A DNA stretch of 64,000 nt, from contig NZ_BPIK01000001.1 in assembly GCF_026004075.1 (NCBI RefSeq), forward strand, positions 1,218,041 through 1,282,040, in the 5' to 3' direction. The stretch comes from Meiothermus sp. (GTDB lineage Bacteria; Deinococcota; Deinococci; Deinococcales; Thermaceae). Below, one piece after another: positions 15,645 through 24,611 of the stretch (within the stretch, counting starts at the first letter, position 1; each line of letters begins with the position of its first letter). Under the pieces are notes generated by a model, which saw only the letters and a program-made list of their open reading frames with translations, was not told the DNA's origin and did no database searches. The position numbers and the translations under genes were made by a program.

Positions 15645-18600
15645 ATGAAAATCGAGCGACTCTTTTTGCAAGGTTTTAAATCATTTGGCGAGCGCACCAG
15701 CCTCGAGTTTGGCCCTGGTATATACGGTATTGTGGGCCCCAATGGTTCGGGAAAAAGCAACCTGGTTGAGGCCCTGCGTTGGGTGGTGGGTGCCCGGGCC
15801 AGAGAGCTGCGGGGCGAGGAAGCAATGGCCCTCCTATTTCACGGCTCGGATGGCAAAGCGCCGCTGGGATTTGCAGAAGTCGGGCTGGAGCTGGGGGGCA
15901 ATGGCAAGCGGGTGAGCCTGAGTCGGCGCCTAGAACGAGATGGCAGCAGTGAGATCCGGCTCAACAATATGCGCAGCACCCTGCGCCAGATTGAGCAGGC
16001 CCTGATGGGAACGGGGCTATCGCGAAATGGGTACGCCATTGTGGGGCAGGGTGAGGTGGGGCAGATCTTGCAGGCGGGGCCGGAGGTGCTGCTGTCATAC
16101 CTGGAGGAAGCGGCGGGGTTGCGGGCTGTAACCCAAGCCAGCAAAACTGCCCACGAACGCCTTGAAAGCGCCACCCTTGAGCTGCAAACCCGCGCCCAGG
16201 AGCTGGCCGAGCGGAAAGCCTTGGTTGCCGAAAAAGCCCAGCAGGCCGAAGCGGCTTGCCAGGCAGCCGCTCTGGCAGCCCGTAGCCTGGTTTTGCGAAG
16301 AAGTGTAATAGCAGCGCGTATCCGCGAAGCCGACCAGGAAGCCAAAAGCGCCCAGCAAAAAGCCGAGGCCCTCGAGCGCGAGCGAATCCAGACAGCCCAG
16401 CGCTTACGGGAGCTCGAGGACGAAAAAAGCCAGGCTTTGGAGGCCTTAGAGGTGGCCCAGAGCACTTACAGCGAAGCCCTCCGACAGGCCGAAGCCTTAG
16501 AGGGTGAGCTGCGCTTGGTTGAGCAAGAGCGGATCTCTCTGGAAGGTTTGCTGCGCCGGTTGACAGCAGACACTAAGGAGGGCGAGGCCCGCCTGGATCG
16601 CCTTCGGGCCTTGCAAGCACCCGTACCTCCCAGCGAAGAAGAGCCCACCCCCGATTTGCTGCAAAGCCACCAACTACGCCTGAAGGAACTTCAGTCGGCG
16701 ATTCAGAGCGAGGAAAGCCGGCTGGCTTCGGCCCAGAAAGCCTATGAGCGGTTTTTGCAGGCCCAGGCTACCTACGAAGCACAGAAGCTGGCGCACGAAC
16801 AGATGCTGGCCCAGCAAGCGGCCCTCGAGGCCGATCGGGCCCGGCTCGAGGAAGAGCTATCGGCCCTGCGGGCCCAGGTAGCTGCGGCCCAGGCCAGAGA
16901 AAGTGAGTTACGCGCCCGCTTGAACGACCTGGTTAAGCAGGAAGGACAGGTCAGCAGCGAGGCCCGTGCGGCCCGTGCTGAAGCCGGTCGCCTCGAGGCC
17001 CTGCTGCGCTCTGGGGCCGACCTGGCCGAAGGCCCCAAACGGTCCCGCGATGCTGGAATTCCTGGTCTGGTGGGTGTGGTGGCCGACTTGCTCCTGGTAC
17101 CTGCGGGTCTGGAGCTGGCTATTGAAGTGGCCCTGGGGGCGCGCATGCAGTGGGTGCTATGCGAGAACGAACAGGCCGCCCAGGCTGCTGTCAAGCACCT
17201 GAAGCAGCATGGAGGTCGGGCTACTTTTCTGCCCCGTACCCTTCTACGACCATCACGCGGACGAGCACGAGACTGGGCCACGATGCCTGGGGTTGTGGGG
17301 GTTGCCCGAGATCTGGTGCAGCTACCCACCTGCTCAGAAGCCCTGCCCACCTTGCTGGGAGAGACACTGGTCATGGAGAACCTCGAATCCGCACTGGCGC
17401 TGGTACGCCAGCACCCTGATCACCCTCGCATCGTAACCCTAGACGGAGAACTGCTGGAAACCAGCGGGGCCATTACTGGCGGGCGCTTACAAAAAGGCGG
17501 TCAGATGCTGGCCCTGCGTCGCCGCTTCCAGGACACCCAGGCTGAAGCCCTGCGCCTCGAGGGCGAAGCTCAGACCCTGCGTAGTCAGACCGAGTTGCTC
17601 CGGGCTGAGCTGGCGGGACAGCACTTAACCCAACTGCTAAAGCGGCAGGCCGATCTGGAATCCGAGCTCAAGGCCGTGCGCTCGAGCCTGGCGCGGCTCG
17701 TACACAGTCCTATGCCTCATGCCCCCGAGCCGGTCGAACCCCCCCAGCCCGACCGCCTCCAGGCCCTGCGCAGCGAGCGTGAAGCCCTGGGCACAGTGCT
17801 AGCCCAGGCGCGTGAGGTGGCCGCTCGCTGGCAACGCTATCGCGAAGATTGGGAGCGCTATACCGTGGCGCAAAAGGATATTGCCGACCTCGAGGCCCGC
17901 CTGCACAGCCTGCGAAGCGAGCAGGCCGAGCTGAGACAACAACTTCTCCACCTCCAGTCCCGTAAAGCCGACCTCGAGCAGATCAAACAAAGCCTGAACC
18001 TGTCTCACCTGGAAGGACTGCTTCAAACAGCCCGCACTCGTACCCGGGCCCTTTCGGAAGAGGAATCGCGGCTGATTGCTCGCACCAATACGCTTCTTTC
18101 CGACCTCGAGGCCCTCCACCTCACGCAAGCCCGACGCGAGGCCACCATCGAGACCCTGCAACAGGAGCTTTCCCAGTTGCCTTCCGGCCCGGTAGAGACA
18201 GGCTCTTCGCGTAGCCTGGCCCGGGCCCTTTCCGAAACGGAAGCAGCCCTGGAGGCCCTGGGCCCCATCAACCATCTGGCAGAGCAAGAATACGCTTTAT
18301 TGAAGGAAGACATCGCCAAACTCGAGCAGGCCTTACAGGAGTCCGAGGTGGTGGTACACAAGCTCGAGGCGGAGCTGCACCTCGTGGAGGCGGAGTATCG
18401 AGAGCGCATGCAACAGGTATACCGGGTATTCAAGGAAAAGTTCGCCCATTACGCCAGCGCCCTGCTGGACGCAGAGGTAGAACTCGAGCGCACTCACCAG
18501 GGCCTCGAGCTCGTCCTCAGACCCGCCGGGAAGCGCACTGTTAACCTAAATTTGCTCTCGATGGGCGAGCGCACAATGGGCGCCCTGGCCTTTTTGTTTG

Positions 18601-18851
18601 CCCTCTCGGAGGTAGGCGAGGAGCAAGGTGGTCTTCCCATTGCTGTCCTGGACGAAGTCGATGCCCCATTGGATGAGGCCAACATCCAGCGCTTCTGCCG
18701 TTTTTTACAGCACTTTAAAGGCCAGACCCAGTTCATTTTGGTAACCCATCAGAAGCGCACCATGGAAGCCTGCGATGCGTTATACGGCGTGACCACCGAG
18801 AAGGGTGTGAGCCGGGTATACAGCATCAAGCGCGAGGAGGTTTTGGTCTAA
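15645..18851 (+). CDS. smc: chromosome segregation protein SMC
   Basis: The condensin-like SMC ATPase that loops and compacts DNA during segregation. The 1068-residue protein has the N-terminal head with GFKSFGERTSLEFGPGIYGIVGPNGSGKSNLVEALRWVVG (Walker A near 32), two long coiled coils, a hinge at about 470-640 (GLVGVVADLLLVPAGLELAIEVALG, then GGRATFLPRTLL), and the C-terminal head with the signature LLSMGERTMGALAFLFAL and Walker B PIAVLDEVDAPLDEAN. The ABC signature reads LSMGE rather than the usual LSGGE. ATG 15645 matches the family start. scpA/scpB are not nearby. Confidence 0.97.
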   Translation: MKIERLFLQGFKSFGERTSLEFGPGIYGIVGPNGSGKSNLVEALRWVVGARARELRGEEAMALLFHGSDGKAPLGFAEVGLELGGNGKRVSLSRRLERDGSSEIRLNNMRSTLRQIEQALMGTGLSRNGYAIVGQGEVGQILQAGPEVLLSYLEEAAGLRAVTQASKTAHERLESATLELQTRAQELAERKALVAEKAQQAEAACQAAALAARSLVLRRSVIAARIREADQEAKSAQQKAEALERERIQTAQRLRELEDEKSQALEALEVAQSTYSEALRQAEALEGELRLVEQERISLEGLLRRLTADTKEGEARLDRLRALQAPVPPSEEEPTPDLLQSHQLRLKELQSAIQSEESRLASAQKAYERFLQAQATYEAQKLAHEQMLAQQAALEADRARLEEELSALRAQVAAAQARESELRARLNDLVKQEGQVSSEARAARAEAGRLEALLRSGADLAEGPKRSRDAGIPGLVGVVADLLLVPAGLELAIEVALGARMQWVLCENEQAAQAAVKHLKQHGGRATFLPRTLLRPSRGRARDWATMPGVVGVARDLVQLPTCSEALPTLLGETLVMENLESALALVRQHPDHPRIVTLDGELLETSGAITGGRLQKGGQMLALRRRFQDTQAEALRLEGEAQTLRSQTELLRAELAGQHLTQLLKRQADLESELKAVRSSLARLVHSPMPHAPEPVEPPQPDRLQALRSEREALGTVLAQAREVAARWQRYREDWERYTVAQKDIADLEARLHSLRSEQAELRQQLLHLQSRKADLEQIKQSLNLSHLEGLLQTARTRTRALSEEESRLIARTNTLLSDLEALHLTQARREATIETLQQELSQLPSGPVETGSSRSLARALSETEAALEALGPINHLAEQEYALLKEDIAKLEQALQESEVVVHKLEAELHLVEAEYRERMQQVYRVFKEKFAHYASALLDAEVELERTHQGLELVLRPAGKRTVNLNLLSMGERTMGALAFLFALSEVGEEQGGLPIAVLDEVDAPLDEANIQRFCRFLQHFKGQTQFILVTHQKRTMEACDALYGVTTEKGVSRVYSIKREEVLV

Positions 18852-18925
18852 TACCAGATTCGGTGTTGGGGCAGATACCTAGCGGGTCTGTTTACCAGCC
18901 GAACGATTCCTCTGGGACAGGCTGT

Positions 18926-21157
18926 CTACTGGTTGCTTTCGTCTGGAGGTGCCGTAGCTACGTCTGGAATTTTGTTTTTGTTGGCATACATACGCTGATC
19001 GGCTATTTGGAGCAGCACCTCTGCGCTCTGGGCATCGACAGGGAAGCTTGCATAGCCGATGTTGGCAGAAAGACAATAATCACCTATGCATATGCTCGAG
19101 ATGGCCTCGAGTATCCGGTTGCTCACCACAGCAGCGGCTTCCTTGGGGGTCTGGGGTAACAAAAGCGCAAACTCGTCACCACCCCAGCGGAATATCATGT
19201 CACCAGCCCTTTGCGTCTGGCTTAGTGTTCGTGCCACCGCGATGAGAGCCTGATCGCCCATCGAGTGGCCCAGTCGGTCGTTAATGGGCTTGAAGTTTTT
19301 GAGATCAAGCACAAGCAGGGTGAGCGGGTACTGGTAGCGGGCAGCCCGCTCGCACTCTTCCTTCAGGCGCAGGTCAAAGGCTCGGCGGTTGTACAGTCCT
19401 GTGAGGCCATCGGTAAGAGCTGCCTTTTCCAGAGCTGCACGGCTCTGTATCTCGTGTACCAAGGTGGCAATGGGGGTGGCAAAAAGTTGGACTGTGGCTA
19501 GGGAGTCTTCAGCAAAAGCCTCACTGTCGTGCAGGCTATCCAGATTCATATAGGCCAGCACCCTACCTTGGTGGCTTACAGGTAGGCACAGATTGGCACC
19601 CCTACCTTCGGATACAAGCTGGTCTCGACGCAAGATGCGCGGCCGACCCCGTGAGGCCATGCTTTTGTCGTACGCATACCAGGTTTGAAATGTGGCTTCG
19701 CTCCAGCGCTGACCACAGTCCCAAACAGAGCCAACAGCAGCCTCGCAGGCAAACTCGTTGCCGTCGCGAACCCATAAGCTGCCCGCGTCGCTACCCGGTA
19801 CCAGATCTACGGCGGCCTCGAGGATGTGCCGGTATACCTGCCGGGATGGATACGACCAGGCCTCGGTCAGCAGGCGGTTAATGCGCTTGTGCAGTTCTTC
19901 CAGCAAGGCCCGTTCCAGCGCCGAACTCAGCAGCCGTTCTATACCCAAGAGTATTTCTTGCTTGCTGGGCGTCCAGGCAATGCGACGCCGGGTGCCGAGT
20001 ACCAGTACTACCCGGCCCTTCATGGCGTCACGGGTATGTACCGGGTAGGCCACCAGGGTTTCGAAACCGAGCTGCTTTAATTCGGGAATAACCTCAGGGA
20101 GACTGGAGTAATTTTCGGTAAACTGGGCCGTACCCGTATGGTAGGTCTGCCAGACCAGCCCTTGCTCACGATAGGGCAGCTTTCGGGCTAAAGGTGTTAG
20201 CTGGGGGCGCAGCTCCCGTGGAAAGCGCCAGGCCAGTCCACGCAAAGTTCCGCGCCGATACTGTAAAACCACCCCCGCCTCCATATCCAGGGCCGGCAAC
20301 AAATACCGCAAGGCAACCTCGGCGACCTTGCGCTTGTCGCTGGCCGAGGTCAGGTGATCGGCTACCTTGAGCAGGAGGCGACGCAGCTCGAGGTCGTGGA
20401 GCTGCTCGAGCTGGCGGCTCATGGCCAGGGCCAGGCGGGAGAACAGCTCGATCTCCTGTTTCTGCCAGCCCTCGCCGCGCAAAAATTGGAGCACCGCCAC
20501 TGTCTCGTTGCGTACCCGCAAAGCGACCGCAAGCTCGTATGGGCCGGTAGGGGCGGGAAAGCCCAGCCAGGTCGGCAGGGCGACCTTTTCCCCTATCCCC
20601 ATTTCCTCCGACCAGGTCGGGCCAGGTTCTTGCAAAGCCCTCTGGACGACGGGGCTGGGCGAAATCTCCGATGAGGCTGTGCCGGGGTTTTCCAGCAGAG
20701 TAAGCTGGCCTGCGCCAGAAGGAATCCAAATTCGAAGTAGGCTACCATGCAGGAGCTGTGCCAGCATGGTGGGCAACTGTCGGAGAAGCTGCTCGCGGTT
20801 AAGAAACCGCGGCAGAACCTCGAGGCCTTGCATGAAAACTCCCTGTAGCTGGGTTAGCTGGCGAGCCTTGTGGTGCGCCCGGCGCAGGCTTCGGCCTATC
20901 TGATCAGCCAGATAGGCTGAAAGCGACAAAATAATGCCCATGACCAGATAGTCCTGGGGGCTCGAGCGAAACAAGCCCAGAACTCCAACCGACCCCAGGG
21001 CCAGGGTCAGTCCCACACCCAGCCCGTAGACGCTCGAGGCAGTCGCGGTAAAAAACATGAGCCACGGGAGGGCATAGATGCCATCTAGCCTGAGCGCGTA
21101 AACCACCCCAACAGCGACGGGCGAGATTACCAGTATGACGGGATAGGGCAGGGCCAT
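18926..21157 (-). CDS. membrane-associated GAF-GGDEF diguanylate cyclase
   Basis: Predicted to make the second messenger cyclic di-GMP. The N-terminus holds about four membrane segments (residues 1-90), then a helical linker and two or three GAF-like regions (about 100-560), for example AFAEDSLATVQLFATPIATLVHE. The catalytic domain has GLYNRRAFDLRLKEE, LDLKNFKPINDRLGHSMGD and the intact motif RWGGDEF near residue 660. An RxxD inhibitory site (RAGD) lies exactly five residues before GGDEF, so product feedback is likely. I prefer ATG 21157, 7 nt after TACGGT; a TTG at 21190 extends it by 11 residues. No c-di-GMP phosphodiesterase is visible nearby. Confidence 0.92.
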   Translation of the reverse strand: MALPYPVILVISPVAVGVVYALRLDGIYALPWLMFFTATASSVYGLGVGLTLALGSVGVLGLFRSSPQDYLVMGIILSLSAYLADQIGRSLRRAHHKARQLTQLQGVFMQGLEVLPRFLNREQLLRQLPTMLAQLLHGSLLRIWIPSGAGQLTLLENPGTASSEISPSPVVQRALQEPGPTWSEEMGIGEKVALPTWLGFPAPTGPYELAVALRVRNETVAVLQFLRGEGWQKQEIELFSRLALAMSRQLEQLHDLELRRLLLKVADHLTSASDKRKVAEVALRYLLPALDMEAGVVLQYRRGTLRGLAWRFPRELRPQLTPLARKLPYREQGLVWQTYHTGTAQFTENYSSLPEVIPELKQLGFETLVAYPVHTRDAMKGRVVLVLGTRRRIAWTPSKQEILLGIERLLSSALERALLEELHKRINRLLTEAWSYPSRQVYRHILEAAVDLVPGSDAGSLWVRDGNEFACEAAVGSVWDCGQRWSEATFQTWYAYDKSMASRGRPRILRRDQLVSEGRGANLCLPVSHQGRVLAYMNLDSLHDSEAFAEDSLATVQLFATPIATLVHEIQSRAALEKAALTDGLTGLYNRRAFDLRLKEECERAARYQYPLTLLVLDLKNFKPINDRLGHSMGDQALIAVARTLSQTQRAGDMIFRWGGDEFALLLPQTPKEAAAVVSNRILEAISSICIGDYCLSANIGYASFPVDAQSAEVLLQIADQRMYANKNKIPDVATAPPDESNQ

Positions 21158-21314
21158 ACACCAAACCGTAGATTGACCATACTTTATCAAACAGCGGTAT
21201 CCTCGAGCGCACCGATTTGATGGGTTGTCGTGGGTTTTTGTACTTTAGGCCATGTAACGTCAGCTGGTGATAAATGTACAAAAAAATTTCTTCAAAAAAT
21301 CTATTATGCCGCTC

Positions 21315-22922
21315 ATGAGGATTTTATCTTTTGTAATGGCTCTTGTAACGGCTTGGAGTCTGGCTTTGCCTCTGGACGTGCCCCACGATCACTGGGCGGC
21401 AACGGCGGTGGACGAGGTGGTCAAACGGGGGTGGCTGCAAGGCTACCCTGGCGGCACTTTTCGGGGCGAGGTGGCGCTGGATCGCTACCAACTGGCCGCC
21501 ACCCTGGCCAGGGTACTGGCCGATAGCCCGTTGCCTGTGCGGGAAGCAGAGGTGCGCTTCAAGGATGTCAAGCCCAACCACTGGGCTTTACCTGGAATCC
21601 GGCGGATGGTAGGGGAGGGGCTGGTACAGGGTTTTCCTGATCAAACCTACCGAGGCACATCGGTGCTGACCCGTTATCAGCTAGCAGTGGTGCTCGATAA
21701 ACTTGTCCAGAACCTGGGGATAACCTTCCTAGCCAAAACCATGCGCCCCGGCGACCTGGCCGCTGGTCACTGGGCCGAGGCAGCTGTGTTGCGGGTGATT
21801 GCGCTGGATATCCTACCCTTGGGATCGGATGGTCTGTTTAGGGGTACTGATTCCGTCAATCGCTACCAGATGGCAAGGGCCTTGTGGCGTATCGGTCAGT
21901 TGATAGTTGCGCCCCAATCCTCGGCTGAACCGACCCCAGCCGAACCCAGGGTAGCTACAGGGCAAAATTCAACACCGGCGCAAGCCTCAAGGCAAACCAC
22001 AGGACAAGCCTCGGCGCCGCAAGCAGATGCGCCCCTTAGCCGGGTTCAGGAAGTCCAGCCACCTGCGGCCCAGGAAAGCATCGTTTTGGCTGATATAAGC
22101 ACCGTTCCCTTGCCGGGGGAATGGTCTGGGGTAGAGCTCGAGGCCAGCTTAGTGCATGTCGGACAGGCCCAGCAAAATGGCCGGGCTTGGGCAACCTTCA
22201 AACACAACGACCTGCGCGCCACTGGACTGTTGCGGCTCGAAGAAAAACCGGTTCTCGAAGCTTTTTATCCGCTAAACGAGGCGGTGGCGGTTTCCAGTGA
22301 GGGCTGGGCCTGGCTCGAGGGCGGGCAAAAACTGATGCATGTTGACTTCAAAACCCAAAAGGCCCGTTATTTTGGTCCCATTGGGCAAAATGGCTCCCGG
22401 GAAGCCCTGCCACCGGTCTTTGCTCTCGGCGTAGAACAGGGTCTTCTGGGTGGCGTAGCCCTGGATGAAAGCCGCAACTATCTGGCCCTCATCAACGGGC
22501 GTCCGTTGTGCCTCCCTAGCTGCGAAAAAGCCTCGAGTTCAACAGTACTTCGTCTGGTGCTGCTGGGCCTTAACCCCGACGGCCTATTTGCGGAGTATGC
22601 CTACATGCTCGAGGCCCCGGGTAACCGTGTGGTGGGACTGGCCTGGCCCAAGCCACGGCTTCTTTTGGTGCACGAGCATGACGGCCAGAAAAGCCGGATT
22701 TACGCAGTGGATCTCAATCAGGCCGACGACCTGGCTTTTACCGAGTGGGATAGCCCGGAAGCGGGTTTAGAGATAAAGCCACAGATAAAGCCGCTGCCCA
22801 AGAAGCTCGTGCTCGAGGTCGCCCTGGAGCAACCCAAAGGGCTGGCCATCGTGAGCCCAAGCGAGGCCATAACGGCCCAGAAGGGCCTGCTGCGCCTGAA
22901 GCTCGAGAAGCCCCTGTGGTAG
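21315..22922 (+). CDS. SLH-domain envelope protein with phytase-like C-terminal region
   Basis: A 535-residue exported protein. A signal peptide (MRILSFVMALVTAWSLALP) is followed by three SLH repeats (about 20-65, 80-125, 140-185) with DVPHDHWAATAVDEVVKRGWLQGYPGGTFRG as the clearest; these anchor proteins to the secondary cell-wall polymer. A Pro/Gln/Ala-rich linker (200-260) leads to a beta-rich C-terminal half with GGVALDESRNYLALINGRP and VVGLAWPKPRLLLVHEHDGQKSRIYAVDL, which resembles the esterase-like-activity-of-phytase fold; that assignment is tentative. TATTAT ends 7 nt before ATG 21315, giving a leaderless start. Confidence 0.85.
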   Translation: MRILSFVMALVTAWSLALPLDVPHDHWAATAVDEVVKRGWLQGYPGGTFRGEVALDRYQLAATLARVLADSPLPVREAEVRFKDVKPNHWALPGIRRMVGEGLVQGFPDQTYRGTSVLTRYQLAVVLDKLVQNLGITFLAKTMRPGDLAAGHWAEAAVLRVIALDILPLGSDGLFRGTDSVNRYQMARALWRIGQLIVAPQSSAEPTPAEPRVATGQNSTPAQASRQTTGQASAPQADAPLSRVQEVQPPAAQESIVLADISTVPLPGEWSGVELEASLVHVGQAQQNGRAWATFKHNDLRATGLLRLEEKPVLEAFYPLNEAVAVSSEGWAWLEGGQKLMHVDFKTQKARYFGPIGQNGSREALPPVFALGVEQGLLGGVALDESRNYLALINGRPLCLPSCEKASSSTVLRLVLLGLNPDGLFAEYAYMLEAPGNRVVGLAWPKPRLLLVHEHDGQKSRIYAVDLNQADDLAFTEWDSPEAGLEIKPQIKPLPKKLVLEVALEQPKGLAIVSPSEAITAQKGLLRLKLEKPLW

Positions 22923-22946
22923 CGGCGTCTGCGGCTTTCTGAAGAG

Positions 22947-23294
22947 CTAGCTTGGAATGGTGAGCCGGGTGGGGTTGGGTGTCTGCATAGACTCTTCGCG
23001 CTCCACCCGGCTCACGATTTCCTCGCTACCCAACAGGCTGACCAGTTGCTGCTGGGTTACCAGCTTCCCCCCACACATGTACACCAGGCCCCGCCGCTGG
23101 TGGGTTACAACAAACGGCACTCCGTTGTGATAGCGCACCACCGTGTTATGCCGCCGGGCGTGTCGAACCATGCGCGCAAGGGCCTGCACGTCTCGATCCA
23201 CTTTGTGGTTTTGGGCCTGTGGATACCAGACTGAAAACAAAATAACCATCACCAGGCTAGCCATTATCAAGGCTGTTATAAAGTTGATTTCCAT
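22947..23294 (-). CDS. small membrane protein of unrecognised family, copy 2
   Basis: A 115-residue paralogue of the product of 12051-12407. It has one N-terminal membrane segment (FITALIMASLVMVILFSVWY), a helix with charged residues, then RHNTVVRYHNGVPFVVTHQRRGLVYMCGGKLVTQQQLVSLLGSEEIVSRVEREESMQ and a C-terminal TRLTIPS. Shared positions with copy 1 include RHNTxVR, the VV pair, YM, the glycine before K/E-L/F-V, LG and the EES near the end. I do not recognise the domain. A TATACT box ends 9 nt before the ATG. It is divergent from the tyrosine recombinase and convergent with the SLH protein gene, 24 bp away. Confidence 0.75.
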   Translation of the reverse strand: MEINFITALIMASLVMVILFSVWYPQAQNHKVDRDVQALARMVRHARRHNTVVRYHNGVPFVVTHQRRGLVYMCGGKLVTQQQLVSLLGSEEIVSRVEREESMQTPNPTRLTIPS

Positions 23295-23404
23295 TTGGCT
23301 TGCAGTATAGCTAGCGGACGCTGAGCATGAGGCGTTACTTTAAGGAAGATTAAATTTGTCAACTGACCGTGTGTGGAGATTTGGTTAGCGGATTTTTGTG
23401 AATT

Positions 23405-23440
23405 CAAAATGCGCACTTATTTTCCTAAGTGCGCATTTTG
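23405..23440. other. dif-like recombination site candidate
   Basis: CAAAATGCGCACTTA (23405-23419) and TAAGTGCGCATTTTG (23426-23440) are perfect 15-bp inverted arms around a 6-bp centre (TTTTCC). Two 11-bp arms around a 6-bp centre is the design of Xer/dif sites, and the arms contain TGCGCA as in the XerC arm of E. coli dif. The site ends directly at the -10 box of a tyrosine recombinase gene, recalling the xerH/difH neighbourhood. A terminator is unlikely because the flanking genes diverge. Confidence 0.5.
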
Positions 23441-23446
23441 TATACT
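23441..23446 (+). promoter_or_regulatory. -10 box of leaderless recombinase gene
   Basis: TATACT, preceded by TG, lies between the palindrome and ATG 23453 with 6 nt to the start codon. A protein bound at the adjacent palindrome would cover the -35 region, so self-repression is plausible. Confidence 0.6.
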
Positions 23447-23452
23447 GAGCCC

Positions 23453-24472
23453 ATGCTGGTACCGCTAGCCAACTGGCACAATCCGAGCAAGCGCAGACTC
23501 GAGGCCATCCGGGCTGCCCACGAGCGCAACCAGGCAGGCTTGCTCGAGCTGCTCGAGGCTTACCTGATACTCAAAGGTCGAAAACGAGCTACCCTGAGCC
23601 GCCGCACGCTGGAAAACTACCGCCTGGCGGTTCGAGACTACCTGGCCTGGGCTTGGTCCGACACGCAGTCGCTGGATATTCTCAAAGCCACAGCCGATGA
23701 CCTTGACCGCTATATCGCCCATCTGCAGGTGCACGGCGGCAACCTGAATAACTCCGAACGCCGCCACCTCAAACCCGGCTCCATCGCTACCTATGTGGCG
23801 GGTGTACGGGCCTTTTACCGGGCGCTGGAGTGGGCCAATGCTGCAACGCTGCCGCAGGTGCCATCGCCCAGCGATCCCACGCCTCCAGAGGAACGCCGCC
23901 CCGCTTTACCGGATAGCCTGTACAAGAAGCTCTTGCAGCACCTATCTGGTCCAAGCCCACATAATACCCGCGACCGCTTGGCCGTACGATTGATGGCCGA
24001 GGCAGGGCTCCGCATTAGTGAGGTAATTAACTTACAGGTGGATGACCTCAGCTTGAACGAACGCTTACTGGTAGTACGAGCTGGTAAGGGTGGTAAACAG
24101 CGCTCGGTGCCGCTCTCCAAAGCATTGGTGCAAGAAATTGAGGGCTGGCTCAGGCTGCGCCTGGCCTATGTAGCCGCTGGAGAACGCTCGCTGCTAATAA
24201 ACCTGGGCGGTCGCAAAGCCAATGGGCGGGCCATGACCGATAAGTCGCTGCGGAAAATACTCAACCGCCACTACCGCGACCTGGGCTTCCCCGAGCGCTA
24301 CTATGGCGCCCACATGCTGCGCCACACCGCCGGAACCCGCTTTTATAAGCTTAGCCGGGATTTACACGCAACCGCCCGCATACTGGGGCACGCCAACGTG
24401 AACACCAGCGCCATTTACGCCAAGATGGATCTGGAAGGGTTATTTGATGTTGTAGACAAGCTAGATGACTAG
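23453..24472 (+). CDS. XerC/D-like tyrosine recombinase
   Basis: A 339-residue site-specific recombinase. The N-terminal SAM-like core-binding domain spans about 25-145 (LLELLEAYLILKGRKRATLSRRTLENYRLAVRDYLAW). The catalytic domain shows the full set: R in AEAGLRISEVINLQ, K in RAGKGGKQRSVPLS, H-x-x-R in GAHMLRHTAGTRF, H in ARILGHANVNTS and the nucleophile Y in SAIYAKMDLEGL. It is larger than typical XerC/XerD (about 300 residues) because of N-terminal residues and an insert of about 25 residues between the domains. No phage or transposon genes flank it, and a dif-like palindrome lies 12 bp upstream. I favour a chromosome-dimer-resolution Xer role, but an integron/island integrase cannot be excluded. 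Confidence 0.93.
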   Translation: MLVPLANWHNPSKRRLEAIRAAHERNQAGLLELLEAYLILKGRKRATLSRRTLENYRLAVRDYLAWAWSDTQSLDILKATADDLDRYIAHLQVHGGNLNNSERRHLKPGSIATYVAGVRAFYRALEWANAATLPQVPSPSDPTPPEERRPALPDSLYKKLLQHLSGPSPHNTRDRLAVRLMAEAGLRISEVINLQVDDLSLNERLLVVRAGKGGKQRSVPLSKALVQEIEGWLRLRLAYVAAGERSLLINLGGRKANGRAMTDKSLRKILNRHYRDLGFPERYYGAHMLRHTAGTRFYKLSRDLHATARILGHANVNTSAIYAKMDLEGLFDVVDKLDD

Positions 24473-24611
24473 AGGTTCTCACTGAACCGGGTTTTGATAC
24501 GAGCTATTTTTATTCGGCATATTCCACCATAAGCATGGCAGGGATCATTGGCACAAAAAGAGTCCCCTACGGCTCTTCATCGATCCGGGTTTTATGTTAG
24601 GATTTGGAGCG

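Noticed and set aside
23405-23440. The palindrome as a bidirectional terminator
   Set aside because: The genes on either side diverge from it, so there is no transcript to end there, and no T run follows on the plus strand.
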